A stretch of DNA of 64,000 bases from Paenibacillus tianjinensis (GTDB taxonomy: Bacteria; Bacillota; Bacilli; Paenibacillales; Paenibacillaceae): NCBI RefSeq assembly GCF_017086365.1, contig NZ_CP070969.1, forward strand, positions 4,464,001 through 4,528,000. The letters run 5' to 3'. The notes beneath the pieces were generated by a model that worked only from the letters and a program-made list of their open reading frames with translations, was not told the origin of the DNA and did not search any database. The stretch's first letter is position 1. Every line of letters begins with the position of its first letter. Both the position numbers and the translations under genes were made by a program. Positions 27,820-36,398 of the stretch are shown piece after piece.

Positions 27820-29186
27820 AACGAATAAAAACCGTGCGACTTCGCACCTTTTTCCTGCAATACCTTCTGTTCTTAAGCGCGGGGACGATCCTGCTGCTGG
27901 TAGTGCTGCTTGGCTTGTTTACGCTGGCTTTTGCCTCGAACACCATCCTGCCTGCCAACTATGCCGAGAAGGAGATAGCGGTCTTCAAGGAGCGTCTTGC
28001 CTCTAGCGAAGCAGGAACACTCGAAAACGTTCCGGAAATGCTGGATTATACGGTTTTCACCAACAAAGGAAAGCTTCTCGAAGGCAATCTTAGCCGGAGC
28101 GAAGCAGCAGATGCCTGGAAGATTACACAGCAAGGTGATCATCAGGACTCTCATTTCTATACAACCGCCCGGCGCGGCCAGGAAATCTGGATATTCCGCT
28201 ATAGCTTAACGCCGCAGTATGCCTCTCCCTTGCTGCGCAGCTATCTGCCGAATCCGCAGCTGCTGGGAATCCTGCTCTTCATCTTCGGGGTTCTGCTCCA
28301 GGCAGCCTTGCTCGCCGCCCTATTCGGCAGAAGACTTTCAGAGAAAATGGCCGGGTTACAGGAAGCGACCGAGAACATCCAGCATGAGAATCTCGAATTC
28401 ACCGTCAAGCCCAGCGGGATCCGTGAAATCGACGATGTGCTGGCCTCACTGGACCAGATGAAGAAAGCCCTGCACACTTCCCTGAAGCAGCAGTGGGAGC
28501 TGGAGCGTTCCCGCAGAGAACAGATTTCCGCGCTGGCCCACGATATCAAGACACCGCTTACCGTGATCCGGGGAAATGCCGAGCTGCTTAAGGAGACCAC
28601 CCAGAATGAGTCCCAGCGGGAATATAACGGATACATTCTCCGCAGCGCCGGGGATATTGAGGCCTTCGTGCAGGAGCTTATTGACCTGTCCAGCCTGCAG
28701 TCCAGCCCGTTCCCCCGGCAATCACTTGTATCTACAGCAGAGTTTATTGAAGAATTAGAGCTGCAGATGAAGGCTCTGTGCTCCGGGAAAAATCTGCATC
28801 CTTCTGTCCTGAAGGAGAGCGTTCCGGAATTCCTCTTCATCCATAAGGAGCTGTTTCAGCGGGCAATTGCCAATATGTTATCCAATGCGGCGGAGCATAC
28901 TCCCCGGCAGGGCAGCATCACTTTGCAGGTCCGGGGGGATGACGATGCCATCCATTTCACAGTCACGGATACAGGTGGCGGCTTCTCCCCAACCGACCTG
29001 AAAGAGGCCGCCACCCAGTTCTACAGAGGTGACCAGAGCCGAAGCTCCGGCAAGCATCACGGAATGGGGCTGTACATTGCCAAATCCGCCGCCGAGCTGC
29101 ACGGAGGCAGCTTAACCCTAGACAATGTGTTCCCCTCCGGCGGAGGAAAGGTGACGCTTAGTGTTCCGAAGGGGCAGTTGCTGTGA
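27807..29186 (+). CDS. Sensor histidine kinase of the lantibiotic-resistance operon
   Basis: Kinase of 459 residues with two membrane segments (about 18-40 and 152-176) enclosing an extracellular domain of about 110 residues, then HAMP, H-box LAHDIKTPLTVIRGN, N-box ANMLSNAAEH, G1 DTGGGF and G2 HGMGLYIAKS. The start is a GTG inside the response-regulator gene. Its last 29 bp overlap the end of the convergent nadR gene. Confidence 0.9.
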   Translation: METVKRIKTVRLRTFFLQYLLFLSAGTILLLVVLLGLFTLAFASNTILPANYAEKEIAVFKERLASSEAGTLENVPEMLDYTVFTNKGKLLEGNLSRSEAADAWKITQQGDHQDSHFYTTARRGQEIWIFRYSLTPQYASPLLRSYLPNPQLLGILLFIFGVLLQAALLAALFGRRLSEKMAGLQEATENIQHENLEFTVKPSGIREIDDVLASLDQMKKALHTSLKQQWELERSRREQISALAHDIKTPLTVIRGNAELLKETTQNESQREYNGYILRSAGDIEAFVQELIDLSSLQSSPFPRQSLVSTAEFIEELELQMKALCSGKNLHPSVLKESVPEFLFIHKELFQRAIANMLSNAAEHTPRQGSITLQVRGDDDAIHFTVTDTGGGFSPTDLKEAATQFYRGDQSRSSGKHHGMGLYIAKSAAELHGGSLTLDNVFPSGGGKVTLSVPKGQLL

Positions 29187-30198
29187 TGTAATTGTGCAGC
29201 TCTCCGAAATAATTGCGGTAAGGCTCAAACTCGGCTAACACCGCGTCTACCTTGCGCATACGTTCCTCCAGCGTTCCCTTCAGCGTTATATAGGGGATTC
29301 TCCGCTCCTGCAAATCTGCTATTATCTGCTTGTGAAAAACATGCCGCTTCTGATCCCCGCTGCGGTCCCACGTATCGTCGTAAGGAATATCGTCGTCGCA
29401 CAGGAAAAACAAATCATACCGCTGAGCGTTCTCCAGGGCGAGCCGGGTCAGCAGCTCCGGAGCGCGTCCGTGGTAATCCAAGGCATACATATAAGTGGTA
29501 ATCGCATTGGTATCTACAAAAAGATACCGGTCGGCTTCCAAAAGTGCCTGCTCTTCCCGCTTCATATGACCCACAGCGATTTCATCAAAAGCCTCAAGGC
29601 TGATCCGCCGGTCCACCTGATGCTCCGTCCAATACTCCCGCCCGTACTCGCTGGCAAATACAGTCCGGTACCGCCGCGCCAACGCTTCGGTGATCGTGGA
29701 CTTGCCGGTTGACATTGCTCCCACAAAAACTATTTTTGTAATTAAATCCCGGTACACCAGATCACTGACATATTTCTTGTACTTATAAGGATTGGAACGA
29801 ACCATTGTGGCGGATACCGGTACTTTTATACGCGCTTCATCCACCCGCCGGTCTTCTGCGCCTAAAGCGGTGCTCATATGCCCGCCATAGAACTCACTGG
29901 AATAAAAATGAGTCACCCGCTCTCCCTGAAGCAGCCCCAGAATATACTGCTCTTCCCGGATCTCATGCTCCCTGTCATCGGAGTACCCGTCCGGACCATC
30001 CCACGCTTCAATTACCCTAACCTGCGGATAGAGCCTGCGGATCCAGTTCGCCCGGATATGCAGCGGAATGCTGGTAACCGTGGTTTCGTAAATCACTACG
30101 ATTAATTCGTCAACCTCCTGCAGCGCCGTCTCGATCATATATTGATGCCCTTTATGCAGCGGGGCGAATTTTCCAAGGGTTAATCCAAGAGTCTTCAT
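29158..30198 (-). CDS. nadR: NadR: NMN adenylyltransferase / ribosylnicotinamide kinase
   Basis: Two-domain NAD-salvage enzyme (346 residues). The N-terminal nucleotidyltransferase domain has GKFAPLHKGHQYMI (the HxGH motif) and VSATMVRSNP (the ISxTxxR-like motif). The C-terminal kinase domain has the P-loop VGAMSTGKST. It lacks the N-terminal DNA-binding helix-turn-helix of enteric NadR. It would phosphorylate the nicotinamide riboside imported by PnuC and adenylate the NMN to NAD. Overlaps pnuC by 4 bp and the convergent kinase gene by 29 bp. Confidence 0.93.
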   Translation of the reverse strand: MKTLGLTLGKFAPLHKGHQYMIETALQEVDELIVVIYETTVTSIPLHIRANWIRRLYPQVRVIEAWDGPDGYSDDREHEIREEQYILGLLQGERVTHFYSSEFYGGHMSTALGAEDRRVDEARIKVPVSATMVRSNPYKYKKYVSDLVYRDLITKIVFVGAMSTGKSTITEALARRYRTVFASEYGREYWTEHQVDRRISLEAFDEIAVGHMKREEQALLEADRYLFVDTNAITTYMYALDYHGRAPELLTRLALENAQRYDLFFLCDDDIPYDDTWDRSGDQKRHVFHKQIIADLQERRIPYITLKGTLEERMRKVDAVLAEFEPYRNYFGELHNYITATAPSEH

Positions 30199-30872
30199 GC
30201 TAATGCCTCCTTAGCACCTTTGTTCCAGTTATAGTAACCATATGCCGCGTTAATCAGATAGGCGCTCCACATAACGATCATCAGCAGGCCCTCACCGCTG
30301 CCTTCCAGCGTCCGGATGACCCATAGCAGCACTGTAAACATATTCAGCACAATATAGACCAGCCATTGCTCCTTGAATCTTCTCACCATCAGAATCGTGG
30401 CCACGACAGACAACACGGTAGTTATGGCATCAATGTAAGGCGAATTCTGTCCCGGAATGAATGACAGGCCAAACCCCAGCAGCAGTGAACCCGTAAGACA
30501 GACCGCGAAAGTGAGGAACATCCCTTTAAGCTCCATCTGGCGCATGGTCAGCTTGCCGCTCTGATAATTGTTCTTCCACATGTAGAAGCCGACGACATTC
30601 ATCGGGACAAAGAACAGCAAATTCAGCATGACTTCCCCAAATAACCCGTTAATGTAAGCCAAGTAGGCGTAGCCGAAGGTATTATACATGCCAAAAGCAT
30701 AACTCGTCAGCTTCCCCTTCGCCGTGAGTACCACACATAGCACCCCGGTGATAAAGACCGTGAAGCCGAATAATGAATCCTTGGATAGAAACGTAAAACT
30801 GACAGCCACCAAAGTAAACAAAACCAGCCAGACGACTTCGAACATTTTCCACCCATCCAGAACCTTCTTCAC
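30195..30872 (-). CDS. pnuC: Nicotinamide riboside transporter PnuC
   Basis: Membrane protein of 225 residues with about seven hydrophobic segments. Family marks are the SYAFGMYNTFGYAYLAY region, NVVGFYMWKNN and the late NMFTVLLWVIRTL. GTG 30872 is chosen because GGAGGGG lies 8 bases upstream; the longer TTG-type frame to 30917 would include that site. Operon with nadR (ATGA overlap). A cluster of AT-rich inverted repeats lies upstream (30905-30955). Confidence 0.92.
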   Translation of the reverse strand: MKKVLDGWKMFEVVWLVLFTLVAVSFTFLSKDSLFGFTVFITGVLCVVLTAKGKLTSYAFGMYNTFGYAYLAYINGLFGEVMLNLLFFVPMNVVGFYMWKNNYQSGKLTMRQMELKGMFLTFAVCLTGSLLLGFGLSFIPGQNSPYIDAITTVLSVVATILMVRRFKEQWLVYIVLNMFTVLLWVIRTLEGSGEGLLMIVMWSAYLINAAYGYYNWNKGAKEALA

Positions 30873-30904
30873 CTTGCATCCCCTCCGTTTTCTGCGCGTA
30901 TTCG

Positions 30905-30955
30905 TGTTGATAAACACTTATTAACTTATTGATAATTACATTTTGTTAATATCAA
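30905..30955. promoter_or_regulatory. AT-rich inverted repeats upstream of pnuC-nadR
   Basis: GTTGATAA - ACAC - TTATTAAC (30905-30924) is an inverted repeat with one mismatch. TTGATA (30929-30934) and TATCAA (30950-30955) form a second. Several TTRATAA half-sites are therefore stacked where the pnuC promoter should be. The binding protein is unknown; a NAD-pathway repressor is an inference from context. Confidence 0.45.
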
Positions 30956-30999
30956 AATAGCAGATGAACCGGCAGGATGCAAGTAAAATTTTCCTCCGT

Positions 31000-31045
31000 C
31001 AAAACAAAACGGCCCCAGTCCTGTGGAATTCAGGACCGAGGCCGA
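31000..31045 (-). terminator. Terminator after the RimJ/RimL-type acetyltransferase gene
   Basis: On the minus strand CGGCC and GTCCTG arms pair across TGAATTCCA and are followed by GTTTTGTTTTG. Confidence 0.75.
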
Positions 31046-31106
31046 TTAAGGTATGATTATCATTTATGAAAACCCATTGCAGCACGGACATCCATAACAG
31101 ATATCT

Positions 31107-31619
31107 TCAAATTTGGCTATTCAACCATTCTTTTTGTAAAATGCCCATTTCCCACAGATTCCAGAATTCATTATCCACTTTGCGCGCTTCCCGGAGTAAA
31201 CCTTCTTTTACAAACCCCGCTTTCTCGTAACAGGCAATTGCAGCATGGTTAAAATCAAATACACCGAGGCTGACTCTGTGTAATTTCAGTTGTCCGAATG
31301 CGATATCCAGGACCTTTTGTACCATGAGTTGCCCTATGCCAAGTCCCTGCAGGTTTCTTTTCCCGACGATGACCTTACCGATTCTGCCCGAATGATTGGA
31401 TGGATCCATCGTTAAATTGATATGCCCGATAACCTCATTGTTATCTTCATATACCACACAATAGATTAGCGCATTACTGCAAATATAAGTCTCTAATTGT
31501 TGTTCCGTTAAAGGGTAGCTGAACGTCTTCCCTCCCCAAATCACCATAAACTCCGGCGAATCAATCCAGGCCATTAATTGCTTAAAGTCGCTACGTTCGA
31601 ACGGCTCCAGTCTGATCAT
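31107..31619 (-). CDS. GNAT acetyltransferase, RimJ/RimL type
   Basis: Protein of 170 residues that begins MIRLEPFERSDFKQLMAWID, has the acetyl-CoA loop VGKRNLQGLGIGQLMV, and ends with the family's HRVSLGVFDFNHAAIACYEK and GFVKEGLLREARK. The substrate is unknown; such proteins modify protein N-termini, amines or antibiotics. ATG 31619 is supported by GGCGGA upstream. It lies 16 bp after the DinB-like gene and is probably co-transcribed. Confidence 0.85.
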   Translation of the reverse strand: MIRLEPFERSDFKQLMAWIDSPEFMVIWGGKTFSYPLTEQQLETYICSNALIYCVVYEDNNEVIGHINLTMDPSNHSGRIGKVIVGKRNLQGLGIGQLMVQKVLDIAFGQLKLHRVSLGVFDFNHAAIACYEKAGFVKEGLLREARKVDNEFWNLWEMGILQKEWLNSQI

Positions 31620-31635
31620 AACGATTCCGCCTCTC

Positions 31636-32169
31636 TTAATGGTATTGACCTGTGACATGCTCACTCATATCCTGCAGCATTTTGGCAAGCACTACGATCT
31701 GACCGGCATGATATCCGTAGTGAGCCGATACCTGAACAATCAGACGGCCAATTACTCTTGTATCATAGGTTTCGCCGGCACGGTCAGCCTTCCGGTACAT
31801 GCGGTTCCAGTCTTCATGGCCATAGTGAATGATGACCTCCCGGGACAAATCGTCGTCTGACAGACTCGACAGCACTTCCTCCGATTGTGACCGTATGCCG
31901 CGGAGAAGGCTGATCAGCTCGTCTTTGGATATGCCTCCGTCCGTTGTGAATTCGCGGGAACGCTCCCGGATGAAGGGACGGTTTCCGATGGCGCTGACAA
32001 AATTCTGATATTCATTACCGGCTAAATGCAGACACAGATTACCGATGCTGTTCATGGATTCCTTCGTTCTTGTCCAAACCAGCTCATTGTTCAATGGATT
32101 CATGCTCTTCTCAATCCGGTCAAGCTGCTTATTCATATCTTCCATAACGTACTCGATCAATGCAATCAA
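31636..32169 (-). CDS. DinB/DUF1572-like four-helix protein
   Basis: Protein of 177 residues resembling the DinB-like family (four-helix bundle, putative metal site). LCLHLAGNEYQNF supplies the first His, and SAHYGYHAGQIVVLAKML the typical C-terminal HxxxHxGQ motif (here H-YGYHAGQ). TTG 32169 is chosen because GGGAGGG lies 6 bases upstream. The frame remains open to 32352, but that part reads through the structured-looking stretch and has no protein-like features. Reaction unknown. Confidence 0.8.
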   Translation of the reverse strand: MIALIEYVMEDMNKQLDRIEKSMNPLNNELVWTRTKESMNSIGNLCLHLAGNEYQNFVSAIGNRPFIRERSREFTTDGGISKDELISLLRGIRSQSEEVLSSLSDDDLSREVIIHYGHEDWNRMYRKADRAGETYDTRVIGRLIVQVSAHYGYHAGQIVVLAKMLQDMSEHVTGQYH

Positions 32170-32214
32170 ACCAATCCCTCCCTTTAAGTGAGTAAATCCA
32201 TCATAGTGAGGTTC

Positions 32215-32560
32215 CTTCAAGATGTATAATGAAAAGTTCGCTATCTTTGTTCCTCTCACGGAACCGACCACCCGTAGGAACAATTCAGCAACTACGGACT
32301 GCGCTGCCCCTCCAAGGTTGCCTGGAATATAGTGGTGCCACTTATTGCACATACGAATATCGCGAGACCGCTAATTCTCTGTGCATCAACTCCGATTTCC
32401 CGCAGGCTCAGGCAGTTGCGGAGAAACCAGCAGATCCGCCAGGATCAACGGGGTTTTTCCCGTTATTTCCCTATCGGTCTTCAGTGAGCTACAATTCATC
32501 CACTTTTTCGCTTGGCTCCTCTCATTTACCTCCCTTTTGAATCGTGTCACTGATCTCCCT
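32215..32560 (-). ncRNA. Candidate structured RNA or remnant of an RNA-based mobile element
   Basis: About 345 bp between the racemase terminator and the DinB-like gene, without a credible protein. On the minus strand many stems can be drawn in order: AACGGG/CCCGTT, GCGGA/TCCGC, CTCCG/CGGAG, GTGGCACCAC (self-complementary), CCGTAG/CTACGG and GTTCC/GGAAC. Near its 5' end a strong GGGAGGT precedes an ATG at 32525 that opens a nine-codon frame. The family is not recognised; HEARO (IscB-associated) RNA, T-box leaders and degenerate group II introns are candidates to exclude. Confidence 0.4.
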
Positions 32561-32566
32561 TATCAG

Positions 32567-32615
32567 CAAAAAGGCAAGAATTCCGTATATTTTCCGGATT
32601 CATGCCTTCTTTTTG
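32567..32615 (-). terminator. Terminator of the racemase gene (possibly bidirectional)
   Basis: AAGGCA..GAAT.CCG arms pair with CGG.ATTC.TGCCTT. Both strands end in a run of five Ts. It lies 51 bp after the racemase stop codon. Confidence 0.85.
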
Positions 32616-32665
32616 AGAATATACCACATACCTACACTAGTTATAGAGTTTACCCGTCAGTCTTT

Positions 32666-33367
32666 CTACTCCCCGTCCCCTATACAAAAATCAACGGCAG
32701 CCTCGGCATGAAGCCGCGTTGTATCATAAACCGGGATAGTACAGTCCTCCTGTGAGATAAGCATAGTGATTTCCGTACATCCGAGAATAACGGCTTCCGC
32801 CCCCTTTCGGATAAGACTGTCAATGATATCCAGATATTTTTTCTTTGAATGTTCATTTATAATTCCAAGACAAAGCTCATGATAAATAATATCGTGAACA
32901 ACCGCTCTGTCTGCTTCATCCGGTACTACAACCTCAAGTCCAAACTGACCGGTCAGCCGATCCTTATAAAAGGGTTGCTCCATCGTAAAAGCGGTTCCTA
33001 ACAAGGCCACCTTCTTTATTTTATCGGAAACAATTTTCTCTGCCGTCGGAGCAGCGATATGAAGTAACGGAATCGAAACCGAGTTCATCACTTGGGAGGC
33101 CATCTTGTGCATCGTATTCGTGCATATGACGATGACATCTGCTCCGCCTGCTTCAAGTTTTTGTGCCGCTTCAATCATAACCTTCGTAGCTTCCGCCCAA
33201 TTCCCCTGATGCTGAAGATCCTTAATTTCTTGAAAATCTAATGAATACAGCAGACACTTTGCAGAGTGGTGTCCGCCCTTCCTCACTTTTACCGTCTCAT
33301 TGATGATTTGGTAATACAGCATGGAGGATTCCCAGCTCATACCACCTATAAGTCCTATTGTCTTCAT
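32666..33367 (-). CDS. Aspartate/glutamate racemase family protein
   Basis: PLP-independent racemase fold of 233 residues. It opens KTIGLIGGMSWESSMLYY, a signature of the YgeA/aspartate racemase group. The two catalytic cysteines lie in VICTNTMHK and ILGCTEITML. Either broad amino-acid racemase activity or a related function is possible. ATG 33367 is preferred over a TTG ten codons earlier because the conserved start follows it directly. Terminated at 32567-32615. Confidence 0.88.
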   Translation of the reverse strand: MKTIGLIGGMSWESSMLYYQIINETVKVRKGGHHSAKCLLYSLDFQEIKDLQHQGNWAEATKVMIEAAQKLEAGGADVIVICTNTMHKMASQVMNSVSIPLLHIAAPTAEKIVSDKIKKVALLGTAFTMEQPFYKDRLTGQFGLEVVVPDEADRAVVHDIIYHELCLGIINEHSKKKYLDIIDSLIRKGAEAVILGCTEITMLISQEDCTIPVYDTTRLHAEAAVDFCIGDGE

Positions 33368-33427
33368 GGTCTTATTCACACCCCATTCTTTATTCAACCT
33401 AATTTGCCAATAAGAACTTCGGTTTAT

Positions 33428-34204
33428 CTATCCGTCAATCCGATTAGCCAGCCGCCGGATCTCTTCGCTTAGCCTTGAATTAACCGGATACACGGCTTCG
33501 ATGAAATTTAAAATACGGAGTGCCGATTCGGGAACACGATCGTACCCCTGAATCATGTCTCCGATGATTTCTGCAAAACGGGGATATCTCTTCTCTAACC
33601 GCCGCTCATTCCCGAACGGGTCGGGATAGTAATCCACCTCTTGCTCCAGCAGATGAAGCACCGACAGGATTCGGTCTACCGCATATACCTCAATAAACCT
33701 CATAGCAGATAAGCGTTCCCCCCTTGCATAACGGCACAGCCCCACGTACAGATTAGTTAAGGCTTCGTTCAAAGGAAAGTCCAGGGAATCACTTTTTTGA
33801 GAGGGCAGCGGACTTACTGGCTTGGCGATTTCCGTGTTATCATACATCGGATCCTTCCATACGACCCGTCCCTCTGTATAGGAGACTTCCGGGAGCTCCC
33901 GTTCCTCGAATATAGCATATTCCCCGTATATTCCGTCCTCGAACAGGATCTTGCATCCTGCCTCTGAATTCTTAAAGGAATAGGCAAGAGGATGTGCATC
34001 TTCGAGCCAATCCAGCCGGTCAATATATCTGTCCTTCTCCCCCGGTCTCACAATCACAAAAAAATCTAAATCCGAATATTCATCCAGCCGTTCAGTCTCA
34101 ACCCCAACGGAACCCACCCCTAATAATACAAGAGCTCCACCTTTACGTTCGAGCGACTTGCCGATCTCATGAAGCCGCTGAAGGAGTAATTCTTTTCTAA
34201 TCAT
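33428..34204 (-). CDS. Nucleotidyltransferase-domain protein
   Basis: Protein of 258 residues with the polymerase-beta-type motif GVGSVGVETERLDEYSDLDFFV, giving the GS and DxD features of antibiotic nucleotidyltransferases. The C-terminal part is helical (LYVGLCRYARGERLSAMRFIE). It resembles lincosamide/aminoglycoside nucleotidyltransferase-like proteins, but resistance function cannot be assumed. ATG 34204 follows GAGGAGG by 7 bases. Probably a single-gene unit. Confidence 0.75.
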   Translation of the reverse strand: MIRKELLLQRLHEIGKSLERKGGALVLLGVGSVGVETERLDEYSDLDFFVIVRPGEKDRYIDRLDWLEDAHPLAYSFKNSEAGCKILFEDGIYGEYAIFEERELPEVSYTEGRVVWKDPMYDNTEIAKPVSPLPSQKSDSLDFPLNEALTNLYVGLCRYARGERLSAMRFIEVYAVDRILSVLHLLEQEVDYYPDPFGNERRLEKRYPRFAEIIGDMIQGYDRVPESALRILNFIEAVYPVNSRLSEEIRRLANRIDG

Positions 34205-34232
34205 ACCCAATCCTCCTCTATAGGTTGAATGC

Positions 34233-34273
34233 AAAAAGGGTCCAACCCGCACTTCTCAGCGAGGTTGAACCCT
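34233..34273 (-). terminator. Terminator of the histidine phosphatase gene
   Basis: On the minus strand AGGGTTCAACC pairs with GGTTGGACCCT and is followed by TTTT. Confidence 0.85.
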
Positions 34274-34336
34274 AAGGTTACATTGCCTTTATTCTAGTGA
34301 TAAATTAACATGTCTAAATTGTGGTTGTCAATCCTT

Positions 34337-34990
34337 TTAACTCGCTTCCCGAAGTAAGCCTAACCATTCATCTAAAGTGAACCGGCCTGCAACCTGATAG
34401 CCTTTGCCTTGCCCGTTTGGTTTTACAATTACGGTTCCCAAATCTGCGATTTCCCCTAATCCAACCCCTTGAGGGAAACTGTGGGCGATGATAATCCGGT
34501 TAGTCCCTGGGGAAGGCAATACTTCTAATACAGAAGTTAAGTCTTTTATAATCCCTTGCTGCTCGGCGGGAGACAAGGTACCACTTAATTGATAGATTCT
34601 AATCCAGAATGGATCAGTTTGGATCTTGCCCTTACCAAAAGCCAATTCCGCAGTTTCCTTTGCCCGGCAAAAGGGACTCGCCAGAACCGGAGTCTCGACT
34701 GGAATATGCAGTCTGCGCAGCGCCTCACCAAATTGCACAGCTTGTCTTCTCCCGGTCTCAGAAAGATTTCTTTGGGTTGAACAATCATTGAAATCGATAT
34801 CCGCCATATCTTCTCCTGCTGTGGCCTCTCCATGCTTGACATAAAGAATATATCCACCCTGACGAAGCGAATTTAGCAATGAGGGTTCAACCGGCCTTGA
34901 TTTCAAACTACCTCCTGACGCTTCAACCGGCTGCGTGTGAAACATGAGGAGTATGCAAAGGATACCGGTGATAATATGTCCTTTTATCAT
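34337..34990 (-). CDS. Secreted histidine phosphatase-fold protein with KHG in place of RHG
   Basis: Protein of 217 residues with a signal peptide (IKGHIITGILCILLMFHTQ, cleavage near VEASG), so probably exported. The phosphoglycerate-mutase-like fold is recognised from CSTQRNLSETGRRQAVQFGEA, ASPFCRAKETAELAFG and IIAHSFPQGVG (second His). The usual catalytic RHG near the N-terminus reads YVKHGEA: the phosphate-binding Arg is Lys (codon AAG), which may lower or change activity. ATG 34990 follows GGGAG; the longer frame lacks a site. It lies 46 bp after chrA on the same strand. Confidence 0.82.
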   Translation of the reverse strand: MIKGHIITGILCILLMFHTQPVEASGGSLKSRPVEPSLLNSLRQGGYILYVKHGEATAGEDMADIDFNDCSTQRNLSETGRRQAVQFGEALRRLHIPVETPVLASPFCRAKETAELAFGKGKIQTDPFWIRIYQLSGTLSPAEQQGIIKDLTSVLEVLPSPGTNRIIIAHSFPQGVGLGEIADLGTVIVKPNGQGKGYQVAGRFTLDEWLGLLREAS

Positions 34991-35036
34991 TGTTGTAGCT
35001 CCCTTCGGGTTCGTAAGCACCATGACATAGTGTCCC

Positions 35037-36248
35037 TCAAACCCCCAGCAACATTCCACCTGCTGCACCAGCTACCACAACCACCCAAGGCGGCAGCTTC
35101 CAGAAGAACAGCATTACAAATAAAATGACGGCTAACGCGAAATCTGATGGCTCCAAAATAGCTGTAGTCCAAAGGGGATCATACCATGCAGCAAGCAGTA
35201 TACCGACTACAGCAGCGTTGATTCCAACCAATGCCCCTTGGATTTTCGGGCTGTTTCGTAATCCGTTCCAAAAAGGAAGCGCACCGATCACTAGAAGAAA
35301 GGCTGGCAGGAAAATGCCGAAAATGGCAACCACTGCCCCAAAAATCCCACCCGCCATAGTCCCAAGGTACCCTGCAAAAGTGAACAACGGGCCTGGAACT
35401 GCCTGCGTAGCCCCGTAGCCCGCCAAAAATTCCTCTTGGCTAACCCAACCCGCAGGAACTACTTCGCGTTCCAAGAGGGGGAGGACGACATGTCCCCCGC
35501 CGAACACCAGAGAACCGGAACGGTAAAAGCTGTCAAACATGGCTAACCACCCGGCTTCTCCTGCCCCCCTGAGAAGAGGCAGTCCTGCCAGCAGCACAAA
35601 AAATAAAACTAAACAGACGGCTCCGAGGGTTCTGCTGATTGGTATTTGCAGGTCTGGTGTTCCCTCCGCAGCTTTTTTACGATAAAGCCATAAACCTGCT
35701 ATTCCGGCAGCAACGATAATAAGGACCTGACTGAATGCCGTTTGCCAAGACAAGGTAATAGCCGCTCCAATGACAGCGATTGTTACTCTGTTCCTGTCCG
35801 GTGTAAGCTTTTGTCCCATCCCAAGAATAGCGTGGGCAACGATAGCTACCGCTACGATCTTTAGTCCATGAATCCACCCCGCACTGCCTATATCATAGCC
35901 TTGAAGCAGGAAGGCAAAGGCAACTAACGCAATGACTGACGGCAAAGTGAAGCCTAGCCATGCCACAAGACCCCCAAGCAGACCTGCTCTTACAACACCT
36001 ATTCCAATTCCAACCTGACTACTCGCTGGACCGGGAAGGAACTGACAAAGAGCTACCAGGTCAGCATAACTACGTTCATCCATCCATTTTCGGCGGCGTA
36101 TGTATTCATCATGAAAGTAACCCAGGTGGGCAACCGGCCCCCCAAAAGAGGTAAGTCCCAATTTGGCAGACACCCTCAGCACTTCTAAAAGAGCACCCAA
36201 CCTTCCCATCCGAGCCTCTTTCTGTGCTTCTTGCTGACCCGTTTGCAT
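35037..36248 (-). CDS. chrA: Chromate transporter ChrA (two-domain)
   Basis: CHR superfamily membrane protein, 403 residues, with the two homologous halves of the long form. The first half has LTSFGGPVAHLGYFHDEY and QFLPGPASSQVGIGIG; the second has SLVFGGGHVVLPLLERE and ATQAVPGPLFTFAGYLG. Members export chromate, though many homologs have untested substrates. ATG 36248 is chosen; a TTG eight codons earlier overlaps the AAAGGAG site. Likely transcribed with the downstream phosphatase gene. The 150 bp upstream hold no recognisable feature beyond a small GTGTACAC palindrome. Confidence 0.9.
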   Translation of the reverse strand: MQTGQQEAQKEARMGRLGALLEVLRVSAKLGLTSFGGPVAHLGYFHDEYIRRRKWMDERSYADLVALCQFLPGPASSQVGIGIGVVRAGLLGGLVAWLGFTLPSVIALVAFAFLLQGYDIGSAGWIHGLKIVAVAIVAHAILGMGQKLTPDRNRVTIAVIGAAITLSWQTAFSQVLIIVAAGIAGLWLYRKKAAEGTPDLQIPISRTLGAVCLVLFFVLLAGLPLLRGAGEAGWLAMFDSFYRSGSLVFGGGHVVLPLLEREVVPAGWVSQEEFLAGYGATQAVPGPLFTFAGYLGTMAGGIFGAVVAIFGIFLPAFLLVIGALPFWNGLRNSPKIQGALVGINAAVVGILLAAWYDPLWTTAILEPSDFALAVILFVMLFFWKLPPWVVVVAGAAGGMLLGV

Positions 36249-36398
36249 ATCGTCACCGCTCCTTTGCTGCAATAACCACGTTCTCCATCTATAGGGAACA
36301 ACGTATGGGGACCCAAGTGTTCAAACTATTATGACACTTGTATATGTGGTGTACACATGGATTTGGTTAAACTACGGTTAAGTTATTGTACACAATCC

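Noticed and set aside
32290..32380. T-box or SAM riboswitch
   Set aside because: GTGGCACC resembles the T-box core only in part; the stem I features and a terminator with a T-run are missing, and the downstream gene is not an aminoacyl-tRNA or amino-acid gene.
32229..32540. Plus-strand frame of 103 codons in the structured-looking region
   Set aside because: No ribosome site, unusual composition, and it covers the many stems; better explained as a non-coding stretch.
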